Source: CATOSD01 sp034422735
GTDB lineage: Bacteria > Chloroflexota > Dehalococcoidia > Lucifugimonadales > CATOSD01
Direction: 5' to 3'
Assembly (NCBI GenBank): GCA_034422735.1
Contig: DAOUJL010000076.1
Location: 21,356-85,355, forward strand
Length of the DNA stretch: 64,000 nucleotides
A model generated the notes under the pieces. It saw only the letters and a program-made list of their open reading frames with translations, ran no database searches and was not told the DNA's origin. Of this stretch, positions 53,060 through 61,501 are shown piece by piece. The stretch's first letter is position 1. Every line of letters begins with the position of its first letter. A program made the translations under genes and the position numbers.

Positions 53060-53178
53060 TCGAAGGTGTGGTGAACGCCGCCTACGAACCCATCGTAGAT
53101 ATGCGCCTGCTCCACAGCCACAACCTGAACATCGACGTTGAGAACGGCGGCCGCGTCGTCATCCAGGCCGGAGAGTAA
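53056..53178 (+). pseudogene. Internally deleted clan AA (retropepsin-like) aspartic protease
   Basis: GTG 53056 overlaps the preceding stop (GTGA), the normal operon arrangement. The 40-residue product joins the family N-terminus (VIEGVVNAAYEPIVD) directly to the C-terminal end (MRLLHSHNLNIDVENGGRVVIQAGE). The central region, which would contain the catalytic DTG and the flap, is deleted in frame. The junction is at about base 53098. Confidence 0.6.
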
Positions 53179-53189
53179 CCTGCCCGCCT

Positions 53190-53204
53190 GTCCCTTCCCC
53201 CTCG
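53190..53204 (+). repeat. Family A repeat, 5' fragment
   Basis: GTCCCTTCCCCCTCG only, then unrelated sequence; hairpin and tail lost. Confidence 0.6.
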
Positions 53205-53221
53205 GACGCGGCCCGCACACG

Positions 53222-53887
53222 CTACTCCTCGGCGTGCTCCAGCCGCTCCACCAGGTCGTCCTGGCCCGCCAGCAACAGCCAGTCGCCGCGCTTGAAGCGC
53301 TCTCCCTGGTCCGGGATCAGGTTCACGCGGTCGCCGCGCTGTATGGCGAGCAGCGACAGGCCGTTCTTGTGCTTCGGGTCTGAAAACCCGACCTCTCCCA
53401 GCGTCATGTTTAGGAACCTGTCCGGCACCCTCAGCTTGCTGACGCCAACCCTGGGCGTAAGCTCCAGGTACTCCGCGACGTTGGGGTTGAACAAGCTCAG
53501 CGCGAGCCGAGTGCCCATTTCAGACTCGACCTCGACCACCTTGTCCACGCCTATGCGCTCCAGCGTGTTGGCGTGCAGCTCGTTGTGCGCTCGCGACACC
53601 ACGTAGGGCACGCCGATGGTCTTGAGCAGCACCGACGTCATAACACTGGACATGACGTCCTGGCCGATCGCGACCACCGCCGCGTCATAGTCCGTAATGC
53701 CGAGCTCGCGCAGCACGTTTTCGTTGGTCGCGTCGCCCGAAAGCGCGTGCGTGGCCTGCCCCATCACCCCCTGCACGCGCCCCTCGTCCTTGTCTATCGC
53801 CAGCACGTCGTGGCCCATGTTGTACAGCTTCCTGGTGACCGCCATGCCGAAACGGCCCAATCCAATTACAATGACTTGCCTCTTCAT
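53222..53887 (-). CDS. ktrA: Potassium uptake regulatory subunit KtrA/TrkA
   Basis: This 221-residue cytosolic RCK protein has an N-terminal NAD(H)/ATP-binding Rossmann motif VIGLGRFGMAVTRKLYNMGHDVLAIDKDE, KDEGRVQGVMGQATHALSGDATNE and a TrkA_C domain from about 135. It forms the ring that gates the membrane subunit encoded 73 bases upstream (53961-55316). ATG 53887 follows GAGAGGTAGC. The single-RCK form is the KtrA type rather than the double-RCK TrkA. Nucleotide-dependent control of K+ entry is expected. Confidence 0.92.
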   Translation of the reverse strand: MKRQVIVIGLGRFGMAVTRKLYNMGHDVLAIDKDEGRVQGVMGQATHALSGDATNENVLRELGITDYDAAVVAIGQDVMSSVMTSVLLKTIGVPYVVSRAHNELHANTLERIGVDKVVEVESEMGTRLALSLFNPNVAEYLELTPRVGVSKLRVPDRFLNMTLGEVGFSDPKHKNGLSLLAIQRGDRVNLIPDQGERFKRGDWLLLAGQDDLVERLEHAEE

Positions 53888-53960
53888 GCTACCTCTCCCC
53901 GCGTGAATCGCCCGCAGGTCCCGGAAAAGCCCGGCGAAACGCTACCCGCGCCGGGCACGC

Positions 53961-55316
53961 TCAACCTATTGTAACCCGTTCCTGGGCGTACCGGTACACG
54001 TCCACGTCCGTCCGCTGCCCCAATGCCAGCCCCAGCGTCACCGGCCCCACCCTGCCCACGAACATCGCCCCTATCAGTATGATCTGCCCCCAGGTGGACA
54101 CGACCGGCGTGATCCCCCGGCTCAGTCCCACCGTCCCCGCCGCCGAGAAGCTCTCGAACAGCAGGTTGAGAAACGGCAGCCCGCTCTCGGTCACGCTCAG
54201 CAGCAGCGTGCACAGAAACACGAACCCCACCGAGAACACGCCAATGGCCATCGCCTGCCGCACCTGCGACTGGGGCACCTCCCGCCTGAACACCGCCACC
54301 CGCTCCCTGCCCCTCATCGTCGCCAGCAGCGTGAGCACTATGATCGCGAACGCGTTCACCTTTATGCCCCCCGCCACCGATCCCGTCGCGCCCCCTATCA
54401 GCATCAGCCCGCAATACAGCAGCGACGTGTGCTCCCGGGTCTCGCCGAACTCCACCGTGCTGAAGCCGGCGGTGCGCCCGCTGGTGGACTCGAACGCCGA
54501 AACCAGCAGCTTCTCTTCCACCGGCAGCTCGCCTATCGTGCTGGCGTTGTCGTGCTCGAACAGCATGAAAAGCCCGCCGCCGAGCAGCAAGAGCAAGGCG
54601 GTCGTTATCAGCACGAACTTCGTGTTGAGAGTGTACAGCGAAAACCTGCGCGACAGCGCCAGGTCCGCCATCGTGGCGTAGCCGATGCTGCCCAGCAGGA
54701 TGAGCCCGGCCATCACGCCCATTATCGCCGGGTCGTCCCTGTAGGCCGTCAGCGCCTCCGGGTTCGTCAGCGACATGAAGCCGGCGTTGTTGAAGCTGGA
54801 GATCGAAAGGAAGGCCGCCTGCCATATCGCCTCCTCCTGCGGCATCACGAACCAGAACCGCGCCAGCAGCGCGCCGAATCCCAGCACCTGGATCGTCGTC
54901 GCCAGTATGACCACGCCGACGGTGAGCCGCACCAGTCCGCCCAGCCGGTTGACCCCCAGGCTCTCCCTCACCAGCAGACGCTGCGTGAGCGTGAGGCGCT
55001 GCCCGATGAGGATGAGCATGAACGTGGCGATGGTCATGAACCCCAGCCCGCCCACGTACACCAGCGCGATCACGATCACCTGGCCCACGCTCGTCCAGTA
55101 CGTGGGCGTGTCCTCCACCACCAGGCCCGTGACCGCCACCGCGGACGTCGCCGTGAACAGCGCGTCCATGAAGGGCGTGAAGCCTCCGCCGTGGTTCGTA
55201 ACCGGCAGCATCAGCAGCCCGGTCCCGACGGCGATGAGCCCCGCGAATATGTAAACCAGAATGAGCGGCGAGGCCGAAGCCCGTGACTGGCGCTTGCGTC
55301 CGGCTGCGGCCATCAT
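53961..55316 (-). CDS. ktrB: Potassium uptake membrane subunit KtrB/TrkH
   Basis: This 451-residue membrane protein has four M-P-M repeats, each with a Gly-containing filter loop (DALFTATSAVAVTGLVVEDT; FLSISSFNNAGFMSLTN; ESTSGRTAGFSTVEFGE; ESFSAAGTVGLSRGITP). It ends in LALGQRTDVDVYRYAQERVTIG. It takes up K+ (with Na+ or H+) and is gated by the KtrA-like protein downstream. Promoter at 55436-55464. The KtrAB unit is typical of osmotic and turgor control. Confidence 0.94.
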   Translation of the reverse strand: MMAAAGRKRQSRASASPLILVYIFAGLIAVGTGLLMLPVTNHGGGFTPFMDALFTATSAVAVTGLVVEDTPTYWTSVGQVIVIALVYVGGLGFMTIATFMLILIGQRLTLTQRLLVRESLGVNRLGGLVRLTVGVVILATTIQVLGFGALLARFWFVMPQEEAIWQAAFLSISSFNNAGFMSLTNPEALTAYRDDPAIMGVMAGLILLGSIGYATMADLALSRRFSLYTLNTKFVLITTALLLLLGGGLFMLFEHDNASTIGELPVEEKLLVSAFESTSGRTAGFSTVEFGETREHTSLLYCGLMLIGGATGSVAGGIKVNAFAIIVLTLLATMRGRERVAVFRREVPQSQVRQAMAIGVFSVGFVFLCTLLLSVTESGLPFLNLLFESFSAAGTVGLSRGITPVVSTWGQIILIGAMFVGRVGPVTLGLALGQRTDVDVYRYAQERVTIG

Positions 55317-55435
55317 ACTCGTCCTTCGGCGTGGGATTGGCGGGGGTCGGCGGCGTCCCTATCGCCAGCCCCGGGCCTGCGATCGACTCGCGACATAGCC
55401 CTCCAGCGTCCTCTCAGCGGGCGACTTCCGTCAGG

Positions 55436-55464
55436 ATTCTATGAACGAATCTTGGAATTGTCAA
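55436..55464 (-). promoter_or_regulatory. Promoter of ktrB-ktrA
   Basis: On the minus strand, TTGACA (55464-55459), a 17-base spacer and TAGAAT (55441-55436), about 120 bases upstream of the ktrB start. Confidence 0.65.
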
Positions 55465-55564
55465 TCAGATTACCCTATTCGAAACCCACTCCGGCTTGCG
55501 CACACTCTGCCCTGCTGAGTAAACTCATTAGCTGAAGCATTGCGGCATCCCGCCACGCCGGGAC

Positions 55565-56140
55565 TTGCGCGTGGCGATTGGAGACAAACTGGTGCATCTC
55601 CAGACGACCACGTCCGGTCTTTTTCGCCGCCTCACGGCGGGCCTGGTGGACCGCAGGGCCAAGGGCAGGTTCGGACAGTATCTCTTCCAGTGTGGACTCG
55701 GTACGCTCACGCTGCTCTTCATACTGCTCATCGAGGACGCCCTGCTGCACGCGGCCATTGTTGTCGCCGTCGGCTCCACCGTCTTCATCGTCTTCATCAT
55801 CCCCGACAGCGTGGCCGCCACGCCGCGCAGGGTGATCGGCGGCCATGTCGTGTCCGTCATTTTCGGCAGCGCCTTCGCCTTCATGCTGCTAATCCCCGGT
55901 CTGGAAGCGCTGGCGGAAGGCGAAGACTACATACGGGTATTCGCCGCCGCGCTGGCCGTGGGCGTCAGCATGCTGGTGATGGTGCTCACCAACACCGAGC
56001 ATCCCCCCGCCGCAGGCACGGCACTGGGCCTGTTCTTCCCCGGCTGGGAACTCTCCACCGTCGTGTTCATCGTGTTGAGCGCGCTCGCCCTCTCCGCCAT
56101 CCGCATCCTGCTGCGACCGAGAATGATAAACTTGCTGTAG
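55565..56140 (+). CDS. HPP-family membrane protein
   Basis: This 191-residue protein has four hydrophobic helices and the family motif NTEHPPAAGTALGLF near the third helix. HPP proteins are small integral membrane proteins, some linked to nitrite transport in plastids. Here the function is unknown. The TTG start at 55565 is only weakly supported; the next in-frame starts would shorten the cytosolic N-terminus. Its 5' region is shared divergently with ktrB. Confidence 0.8.
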   Translation: MRVAIGDKLVHLQTTTSGLFRRLTAGLVDRRAKGRFGQYLFQCGLGTLTLLFILLIEDALLHAAIVVAVGSTVFIVFIIPDSVAATPRRVIGGHVVSVIFGSAFAFMLLIPGLEALAEGEDYIRVFAAALAVGVSMLVMVLTNTEHPPAAGTALGLFFPGWELSTVVFIVLSALALSAIRILLRPRMINLL

Positions 56141-56167
56141 CCAATCCTGACTGGGAAAGCACGGCAA

Positions 56168-57091
56168 ATGAAGATTCTCGTAACCGGCGCCGCCGGATTC
56201 ATCGGCTCCCACCTGGTGGACGCCCTCATCGACGACGGCCACTCGGTCGCGGCCGTGGACGACTTCTCTACCGGCAAAGAGGACAACCTCAACTCGCGCG
56301 CCCGGCTGCACGTGGCCGACGTCACCGACGTCGACGCCCTTGGCGGCGTGTTCGCGCGCGAGACGCCCCGGGCCGTCTTCCACCTGGCCGCCCAGACCAG
56401 CGTCCGGCGCTCCATGGCCGCGCCCGCCTTCGACGCCAACGCCAACGTGCTCGGCACCATCAACACGCTGCAAAGCTGCGTCGAGCACGGCGTGCAGCGG
56501 ATCGTCTTCTCCTCCACCTGCGCCGTCTACTCCGAGCCGCTGTATCTGCCCCTGCGCGAAGACCACCCCAAGCGCGCCCAGTCCGCCTACGGCATGGCCA
56601 AGCTCGCCGCCGAAAGCTACGTCCGCTTCTACGCCGACCAGTACGGCCTGCGCTACAAGATCCTGCGCTACGGCAACGTCTTCGGCCCCCGGCAGGACCC
56701 GCACGGCGAGGCCGGCGTCGTCGCCATATTCGCCAACCAGATGCTGGAGGGCGCGCAGCCGACCATTTTCGGCGACGGCTCCAAGACTCGCGACTACGTC
56801 TACGTCGACGACGTTGCGTCGGCCAACCTGCTGGCAATGGCCCCGCGCGGCGACAACGACGTGTACAACATCGCTCGCGGTGTAGAGACCACGGACTTCC
56901 AGATATTCGACGCCGTGCGCGCCGCCACCGGCGCTGACGTCGAGCCTGCCTACCGCAACAAGCGCCCCGGCGAGGCCGACAGGATAGCCCTGGACTGTTC
57001 CAAGGCCGGCCGCATCCTCGGCTGGACCCCCAAGATGGCCCTCGCCGAAGGCGTCGCCCTCGAAGTAGACCACATCCGCCGCACCTTGTAG
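56168..57091 (+). CDS. NAD-dependent sugar epimerase (UDP-glucose 4-epimerase-like)
   Basis: This 307-residue extended SDR has NAD motif LVTGAAGFIGSHLVDALI, HLAAQTSVRRSM, the catalytic Ser/Thr region SSTCAVYSE, YGMAK (Tyr-x3-Lys) in QSAYGMAKLAAESYV, GNVFGPRQDPHGEAGVV and GDGSKTRDYVYVDDVA. This pattern is that of UDP-glucose/UDP-N-acetylglucosamine 4-epimerases. The galU gene at 22312 could supply substrate. It lies 27 bases after the HPP gene and may be co-transcribed. Confidence 0.9.
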   Translation: MKILVTGAAGFIGSHLVDALIDDGHSVAAVDDFSTGKEDNLNSRARLHVADVTDVDALGGVFARETPRAVFHLAAQTSVRRSMAAPAFDANANVLGTINTLQSCVEHGVQRIVFSSTCAVYSEPLYLPLREDHPKRAQSAYGMAKLAAESYVRFYADQYGLRYKILRYGNVFGPRQDPHGEAGVVAIFANQMLEGAQPTIFGDGSKTRDYVYVDDVASANLLAMAPRGDNDVYNIARGVETTDFQIFDAVRAATGADVEPAYRNKRPGEADRIALDCSKAGRILGWTPKMALAEGVALEVDHIRRTL

Positions 57092-57131
57092 TCCCCTCTC
57101 CCTTGACGGGAGAGGGTCAGGGTGAGGGTGA
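57091..57131 (+). repeat. Hairpin-tail repeat family B, copy 4
   Basis: Loop TTGAC, tail TCAGGGTGAGGGTGA; starts on the last base of the epimerase stop codon. Confidence 0.92.
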
Positions 57132-57148
57132 AGATGAGAGTACCGCCG

Positions 57149-57661
57149 CTAACCCCCACCGGGCGGAAACGGATCCTCCTCGCTGACCGACGCCTGGTGC
57201 TCCCGGATGGACAGCCCCCTGCTCGTCTTATCCCCCCACAGGCTCTTGACGTGCGTGAGCACCGCCACTATCTCCCGGTGGCTGAGACGCTCGCCGAACG
57301 CGGGCATCGCGCTCTTGAAGCTCGGAATGTTGGGGTCCTCAAACTGCTTACCACCCTGGCTGACAACGCGGTACAACAGGCCGTCCGCATGGTGCCAGGT
57401 GTGTCCGTCGCCGTTGAGAGGCGGCGCCGGCAGCGTGCCGTTTTCGTTCCGGACGTGCCAGTCGGGTTGCCCTTCGCCGCCCGCCCCGTGGCATACGGCG
57501 CAGTGCGCCGCGAACAACTCCCGCCCCGGCGGGGCGTCTCGCGTGGCTGCTGCGTTGTCTGGCGTCGGAACGTCGCCCTCGAGCGAGGCCGAACACGCGA
57601 CCAGCAGGAGCGACGCAAGCGTCAACACGGCGGCGGGAACGGCGCGCCGGAGCGTACTCAT
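57149..57661 (-). CDS. Lipoprotein-anchored c-type cytochrome
   Basis: This 170-residue protein has a signal peptide with lipobox (LLLVACSA). One haem-binding site, CAVCH, follows about 60 residues in (LFAAHCAVCHGAGGEGQPDW), with the distal Met in SAMPAFGERLSHREIVAVLTHVKSLWG. It should be an exported mono-haem cytochrome c, tethered to the membrane, shuttling electrons in respiration. No oxidase or cytochrome partner is adjacent. Converges with the epimerase. Confidence 0.9.
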   Translation of the reverse strand: MSTLRRAVPAAVLTLASLLLVACSASLEGDVPTPDNAAATRDAPPGRELFAAHCAVCHGAGGEGQPDWHVRNENGTLPAPPLNGDGHTWHHADGLLYRVVSQGGKQFEDPNIPSFKSAMPAFGERLSHREIVAVLTHVKSLWGDKTSRGLSIREHQASVSEEDPFPPGGG

Positions 57662-57696
57662 CGGGCGGACGTGTAGAAAGCTACCCCCTCCTATCG

Positions 57697-57737
57697 GTCC
57701 CCTCTCCCTCGATGGGAGAGGGTCAGGGTGAGGGTGA
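57697..57737 (+). repeat. Hairpin-tail repeat family B, copy 5
   Basis: Loop TCGAT, tail TCAGGGTGAGGGTGA; between two minus-strand genes. Confidence 0.92.
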
Positions 57738-57744
57738 ACGCCGC

Positions 57745-58503
57745 CTACCCCCTCCCGATGTACGGCATCGCCGTCGCCATGATCGTCATGAACTGCACGT
57801 TCGCCTCCAGCGGCAACTCCGCCATGTACAGCACCGCCCGCGCCACGTCATCCGCGTCCATCCGCGGCTCCGCCAAGACGTGACCACTCGCCTGAGGCAC
57901 CCCGCCCGCCATGCGCGCCGTCATCTCCGTCGCCGCGTTGCCGATGTCTATCTGGCCGCATGCGATGTTGTACTTGCGACCGTCCAGCGACGCCGACCGC
58001 GTCAGCCCCGTCATCCCGTGCTTGGTCGCCGTGTACGGAGCCGAGTTGGGACGCGGCACGTGCGCCGAAATCGAGCCGTTGTTGATGATCCGCCCGCCCA
58101 TCGGCTCCTGGCTCTTCATCAGCCGGAACGCCTGCTGCGTGCACAGGAACGCCCCCGTCAGGTTCGCGTCCACCACCGACTGCCACTGCTCGTAGGTCAA
58201 GTCCTCCAGCGGCACGCTCGGCGCGCCGAACCCCGCGTTATTGAACACCACGTCCAGCCGCCCGAAAGCCTCCTGCGTCGCGTCGAACAGCCTCTGCACG
58301 TCGTCCGGCTTGCCAACGTCCGTCGGAACCGTCAGCGCCCGCTCGCCGTCCTCGCCCGCCTCCTCTTTCGTCGCAAGCAGCGGCTCCTCTCGGCGACCGG
58401 CCAGCGTCACCGAGTACCCCTCGCTCAGCATCAGCAGCGCCGTCCTCTTCCCTATGCCGGTTCCCGCCCCCGTTATAATCGCAACCTTCCCATTAGAGCT
58501 CAT
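57745..58503 (-). CDS. Short-chain dehydrogenase/reductase
   Basis: This 252-residue classical SDR has GKVAIITGAGTGIGKRTAL (TGxxxGIG cofactor motif), VFNNAGFGAPS (NNAG), catalytic Ser in NNGSISAHVPRP and Tyr-x3-Lys in YTATKHGMTGLTRS. No Asp/Arg pattern settles NAD versus NADP, though AGRREEP suggests NADP. Substrate unknown. ATG 58503 follows GAGGAGG, so the longer frame is not used. Confidence 0.9.
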   Translation of the reverse strand: MSSNGKVAIITGAGTGIGKRTALLMLSEGYSVTLAGRREEPLLATKEEAGEDGERALTVPTDVGKPDDVQRLFDATQEAFGRLDVVFNNAGFGAPSVPLEDLTYEQWQSVVDANLTGAFLCTQQAFRLMKSQEPMGGRIINNGSISAHVPRPNSAPYTATKHGMTGLTRSASLDGRKYNIACGQIDIGNAATEMTARMAGGVPQASGHVLAEPRMDADDVARAVLYMAELPLEANVQFMTIMATAMPYIGRG

Positions 58504-58687
58504 GCGGCGCCTCCTCGCAAAGTCTCGATAACCTGAATGTAAGCGCCCCGGCGGCAGCGTCGCGCAACGCCATCGCAACCGACCGGCGCCCACATAAGTT
58601 AGCACCTTTACCCCGACCACGCCATCCGTCCCCAAACCCCTACGCTGCCAGCGCCAGTAACATCCAGAGTGTTCGGTGAATCAACGC

Positions 58688-58942
58688 TTACTGGCCAATG
58701 ATCCGCATGTATTCGTCGTGGTCGCCGATCCAGCCCCAGTACAGGTCTGGTCCTCTCTCAATCGCAATAGCTCTGTAGGAACGCCCAACCCGTACTACCC
58801 AGTAATCGTTGACTCTTTTGAAGTGAAGCGAGGGGTGCCTCGGGTTTTCCCTGAGCAACTGGAAGTTTCGTCTCGCGGTTCTCTGAACTGCTTCGGGTAG
58901 CCGGCCAAAGTGCGACCAGAATTGGCGTGTAGCGCGGTGCAC
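58688..58942 (-). CDS. RelE/ParE-superfamily toxin
   Basis: This 84-residue protein has WSHFGRLPEAVQRTARRNFQLLRENPRHPSLHFKRV, then YWVVRVGRSYRAIAIERGPDLYWGWIGDHDEYMRII, the compact beta-sheet-plus-helices layout of RelE/ParE toxins (mRNA cleavage or gyrase poisoning). GTG 58942 overlaps the antitoxin stop by one base, so translation is coupled, with the antitoxin first as usual. Confidence 0.82.
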   Translation of the reverse strand: MHRATRQFWSHFGRLPEAVQRTARRNFQLLRENPRHPSLHFKRVNDYWVVRVGRSYRAIAIERGPDLYWGWIGDHDEYMRIIGQ

Positions 58943-59142
58943 TACAGGTCCTTCAATGTGCCTTCCCGTTTGGCCTGCTCAACCTCCGCTATAATGAAGT
59001 CCAGCTTGCCTGCCTTTATGTCCTCTTCGATTTGCCTGTCCCACGCCTCTTCCGCCAACTCGTGAAGCCAGTCCATGAGCTTGGCATACTCGGATTCGGG
59101 AAGACCCAGGACTGCCTGCTTGATTTCATCGGCAGTTGTCAT
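58942..59142 (-). CDS. Type II antitoxin of the RelE/ParE-like pair
   Basis: This 66-residue protein has MTTADEIKQAVLGLPESEYAKLMDWLHELAEEAWDRQIEEDIKAGKLDF, then a C-terminal EVEQAKREGTLKDL. This is the pattern of addiction-module antitoxins that wrap the toxin with a charged helical tail. ATG 59142 is chosen; the longer frame begins at 59178. It lies upstream of and overlaps the toxin. Confidence 0.8.
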   Translation of the reverse strand: MTTADEIKQAVLGLPESEYAKLMDWLHELAEEAWDRQIEEDIKAGKLDFIIAEVEQAKREGTLKDL

Positions 59143-59196
59143 TTGGCCGATTCTCCCTTCCCTTTCGGCGTCAGGCATTGCAACGCCCCGCTTGCC

Positions 59197-59422
59197 TCAG
59201 CTACGCGCCAGCAGCTCCATCAAGCGCCGGTTCTTCTCCACGCTGGCGTAGAAGTGGGCCCACTTCCGGGCGGACGCCCGGCCCCACCTTGCCTCTGAGG
59301 TACTCCCACATCGCGTCTTCCACCACGGCGTCGAAGTCGCGTCCCTCGCGCTCGGCGATGGCGCGCATCGCGGCCAGCAACTCAGGCGGTGCCTTGCTGG
59401 TGAACTCTCCTCGCGCGGCCAT
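59197..59422 (-). pseudogene. Frameshifted RHH/VapB-type antitoxin-like gene
   Basis: ATG 59422 opens MAARGEFTSKAPPELLAAMRAIAEREGRDFDAVVEDAMWEYLRGKVGPG, a typical small ribbon-helix-helix-like antitoxin. The expected C-terminus (KWAHFYASVEKNRRLMELLAR) lies in another frame ending at 59197. A one-base indel near 59270-59290, in a G/C-rich run, explains this. It is broken or a sequencing error, and no partner toxin is adjacent. Confidence 0.6.
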
Positions 59423-59552
59423 TTGCTCGCTCCTTGTATGCGTATGAATAGGATGCCAGAATCGTTAGTGTACACATCATTCTAGGGCGGCGCGGACAGC
59501 CCTTCAAGGAACGTGTTGAGACGCCAGAGGCCGCTTGATTCCCACGAATGCC

Positions 59553-60266
59553 CTAGCGGTCCTGAACATCAATCCGCAGCGGGCCGTGCCCGACGTTACA
59601 AGGTGCGTAGTCTTGATGGTTGAGTTCGGCCAAACAGCGACTAAGGAGCACCTCTCCAGACCGCAGTTTATCTGGGGCGTACTCGCCATTGATGAGTCGG
59701 CTCAGAAGCGATGCGAGATCCGGCGCTATGTCCCCAACCTGCGATGGTAACTCCATCCTCGACAAGGGGAATTCTCCGTTCTTCAGGAGAACAGCTCTGG
59801 CAACGTGACTAGCCGCGAGCATAAGCTCTTCCGATGCCGCGTATACATCGCCCACGTCTAGCAGTTGGCGTGACGTCAAGATTCGCTTTTTGGCATGATC
59901 GACCTTTGGCCGATAGTCAGGCCAGTGCGGATTCTCTCGTTCCGCAGCCACCTGTTTGTCCCACCATCCATCAGGGGCGCTAATCGGAATTCCAAAACGC
60001 AGCGCCCAACCCGGGTAGTCATCACCCTTCTCAAGCCTTTGCAAAAACCTCGAACGACTATCCTGCTGCAGGTGTATATCACCCGGACGGTCGAGCTTAA
60101 TCCGACGGTCATCTTCGTGGATTACGAGTACATCTACGTCGCTACCTCCGTGCGTGGTACCACGAGCGCTGGAGCCAATGAGCACGACAGTCGCGGAATC
60201 CGACATCCCTAGAAGCGCCAGAGCATCCAGCACCGGCGCAGCCTTTATCTCTGCTGCTCTGTTCAC
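59553..60266 (-). CDS. MNT-type nucleotidyltransferase (MntA-like antitoxin)
   Basis: This 237-residue protein has the minimal nucleotidyltransferase motif GSSARGTTHGGSDVDVLVI (31-49; the SDxD supplies Mg2+ ligands). A long C-terminal helical region (about 145-235) looks HEPN-like (DVGDVYAASEELMLAASHVARAVLLKNGEFPLSR). In type VII toxin-antitoxin systems MntA AMPylates the HEPN toxin. ATG 60266 overlaps the HEPN gene's stop by four bases, confirming the pair. Confidence 0.82.
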   Translation of the reverse strand: MNRAAEIKAAPVLDALALLGMSDSATVVLIGSSARGTTHGGSDVDVLVIHEDDRRIKLDRPGDIHLQQDSRSRFLQRLEKGDDYPGWALRFGIPISAPDGWWDKQVAAERENPHWPDYRPKVDHAKKRILTSRQLLDVGDVYAASEELMLAASHVARAVLLKNGEFPLSRMELPSQVGDIAPDLASLLSRLINGEYAPDKLRSGEVLLSRCLAELNHQDYAPCNVGHGPLRIDVQDR

Positions 60267-60658
60267 GTCAAGGCTTCCATACGCGATTCGATTTCATCGA
60301 TGAAACCCTCGAGTTCAAAGGCGAGTCTTCCCAAGTCCCTTTCCTCCAACTCTGCCCCCGGCTCGCCATAAGCGACATCCTTCCTCAACCTATTCAACTC
60401 TTCGAGTTCATCTCCAATGTCCCGGGAAACTAGCTGCTCAGCATACAATTCTCGAGCGAGCCGGGCCTTAGCATAGTGGTTTTGAGCCCAAGCACGCCCG
60501 TGCAACTCAGCAAGCGTAACCACGCTATTCTCGTAGGCGTAGAAGGCCCACATCACAGCACTTTCGGGATCAGGGGCATAACCTTCTGCGGCGAGCCGAA
60601 CCCTCTCCAACTGGCTTCTTGCCCGAGCGAGGAACTGTCGGGCAAGTTCAAGACTCAT
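60263..60658 (-). CDS. HEPN-domain protein paired with MNT
   Basis: This 131-residue all-helical protein has ELARQFLARARSQLERVRLAAEGY, AVMWAFYAYENSVVTLAELHGRAW, then LNRLRKDVAYGEP and a C-terminal helix. In HepT toxins the RNase motif is R-x4-H-x-Y; here the aligned stretch is RKDVAYGE, so the catalytic His is Tyr and the AMPylated Tyr is Glu. It may be an inactive or altered member. ATG 60658 chosen. Confidence 0.75.
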   Translation of the reverse strand: MSLELARQFLARARSQLERVRLAAEGYAPDPESAVMWAFYAYENSVVTLAELHGRAWAQNHYAKARLARELYAEQLVSRDIGDELEELNRLRKDVAYGEPGAELEERDLGRLAFELEGFIDEIESRMEALT

Positions 60659-61037
60659 TAGCCGCTCCCTATCACAGCATGGACTGTACGTAGAGAAACT
60701 TAGCATAACCAGTTGACCGCTACCACACTTGCCGCGCCTGGGTCAGGGGCGAAGTGGCATTCCCTACCGAGACGCCCCCTCTACGGTAAGTCTGGATCAT
60801 TCCCAAATACTCGCATTTCAGTTGGACCTGAATTCGGGGGAGCAGCCCATATAGAAGTTCCAGAGCAACAATCGAACAACCGTGGATCGCCCGCTCCCCG
60901 GCGCCTTGGTGTCCGTGTCGTCCAGTATGCAGTCCAACGGCGTACAGCGTGGAATATACACCGTTCATCTGCTCAGCACAAAGCCGTTGACCAGTCGTCA
61001 CCCGCACCCCTGCCCTCGCCCAAAACCCGCACCCCAC

Positions 61038-61210
61038 ACCCCGAAAAAACCGTCACTTTCCCGCGCCACCCGTTCCCCAGACCTGCCCCGCCCTCACCCC
61101 ACGCACGCCCCGCCCCGTTCCCATCCATGCGCCATTTCTCCCCACAAATCCGCCCCGATCCGGCGTCGTCGACAGGGCTCTTGCAATATACGTACATCCG
61201 TGCTATCCTC
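61038..61210 (+). repeat. Long intergenic repeat C, copy 2
   Basis: Its first 39 bases are identical to 10292-10330, followed by a diverged middle and shared CGCCATTTCTCCCCA (61130 region) and GTGCTATCCTC end. Confidence 0.85.
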
Positions 61211-61268
61211 GCTCACAGCAGGGCCGGGTATCAAGTCCGCCCGCGGGACCGACCAGGGCCTTTCCAAC

Positions 61269-61308
61269 GTCCCTTCCCCCTCGCAGGGGGAAGGTTAGGA
61301 TGGGGGTG
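61269..61308 (+). repeat. Hairpin-tail repeat family A, copy 12
   Basis: Canonical copy, loop TCGCA, tail TTAGGATGGGGGTG. Confidence 0.92.
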
Positions 61309-61469
61309 GCAGGTAGGCGCGTCCCTTATGGGTGCCCCCGTGACGATGAAGACCGGGCTGATCCCCTGCCCCCTTCTGCCACGCGGCGCGACACATATGC
61401 CCTAAAATGCCCCCGCCGGCATCACAGAATGGCGCAGGATCGCCGGTGTCCCCAGCTACGAACACAACA

Positions 61470-61494
61470 GAATGTCGCAGAAATGAGCAGATTT
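61470..61494 (+). repeat. Short repeat D, copy 2
   Basis: GAATGTCGCAGAAATGAG then CAGATTT, matching 10731-10755; directly upstream of a family B copy. Confidence 0.7.
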
Positions 61495-61501
61495 CCGAAC
61501 A

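Noticed and set aside
53887..53961. ktrB and ktrA as fragments of one fused gene
   Set aside because: Separate start with ribosome site (GAGAGGTAGC) and a 73-base gap; this is the normal two-subunit arrangement.
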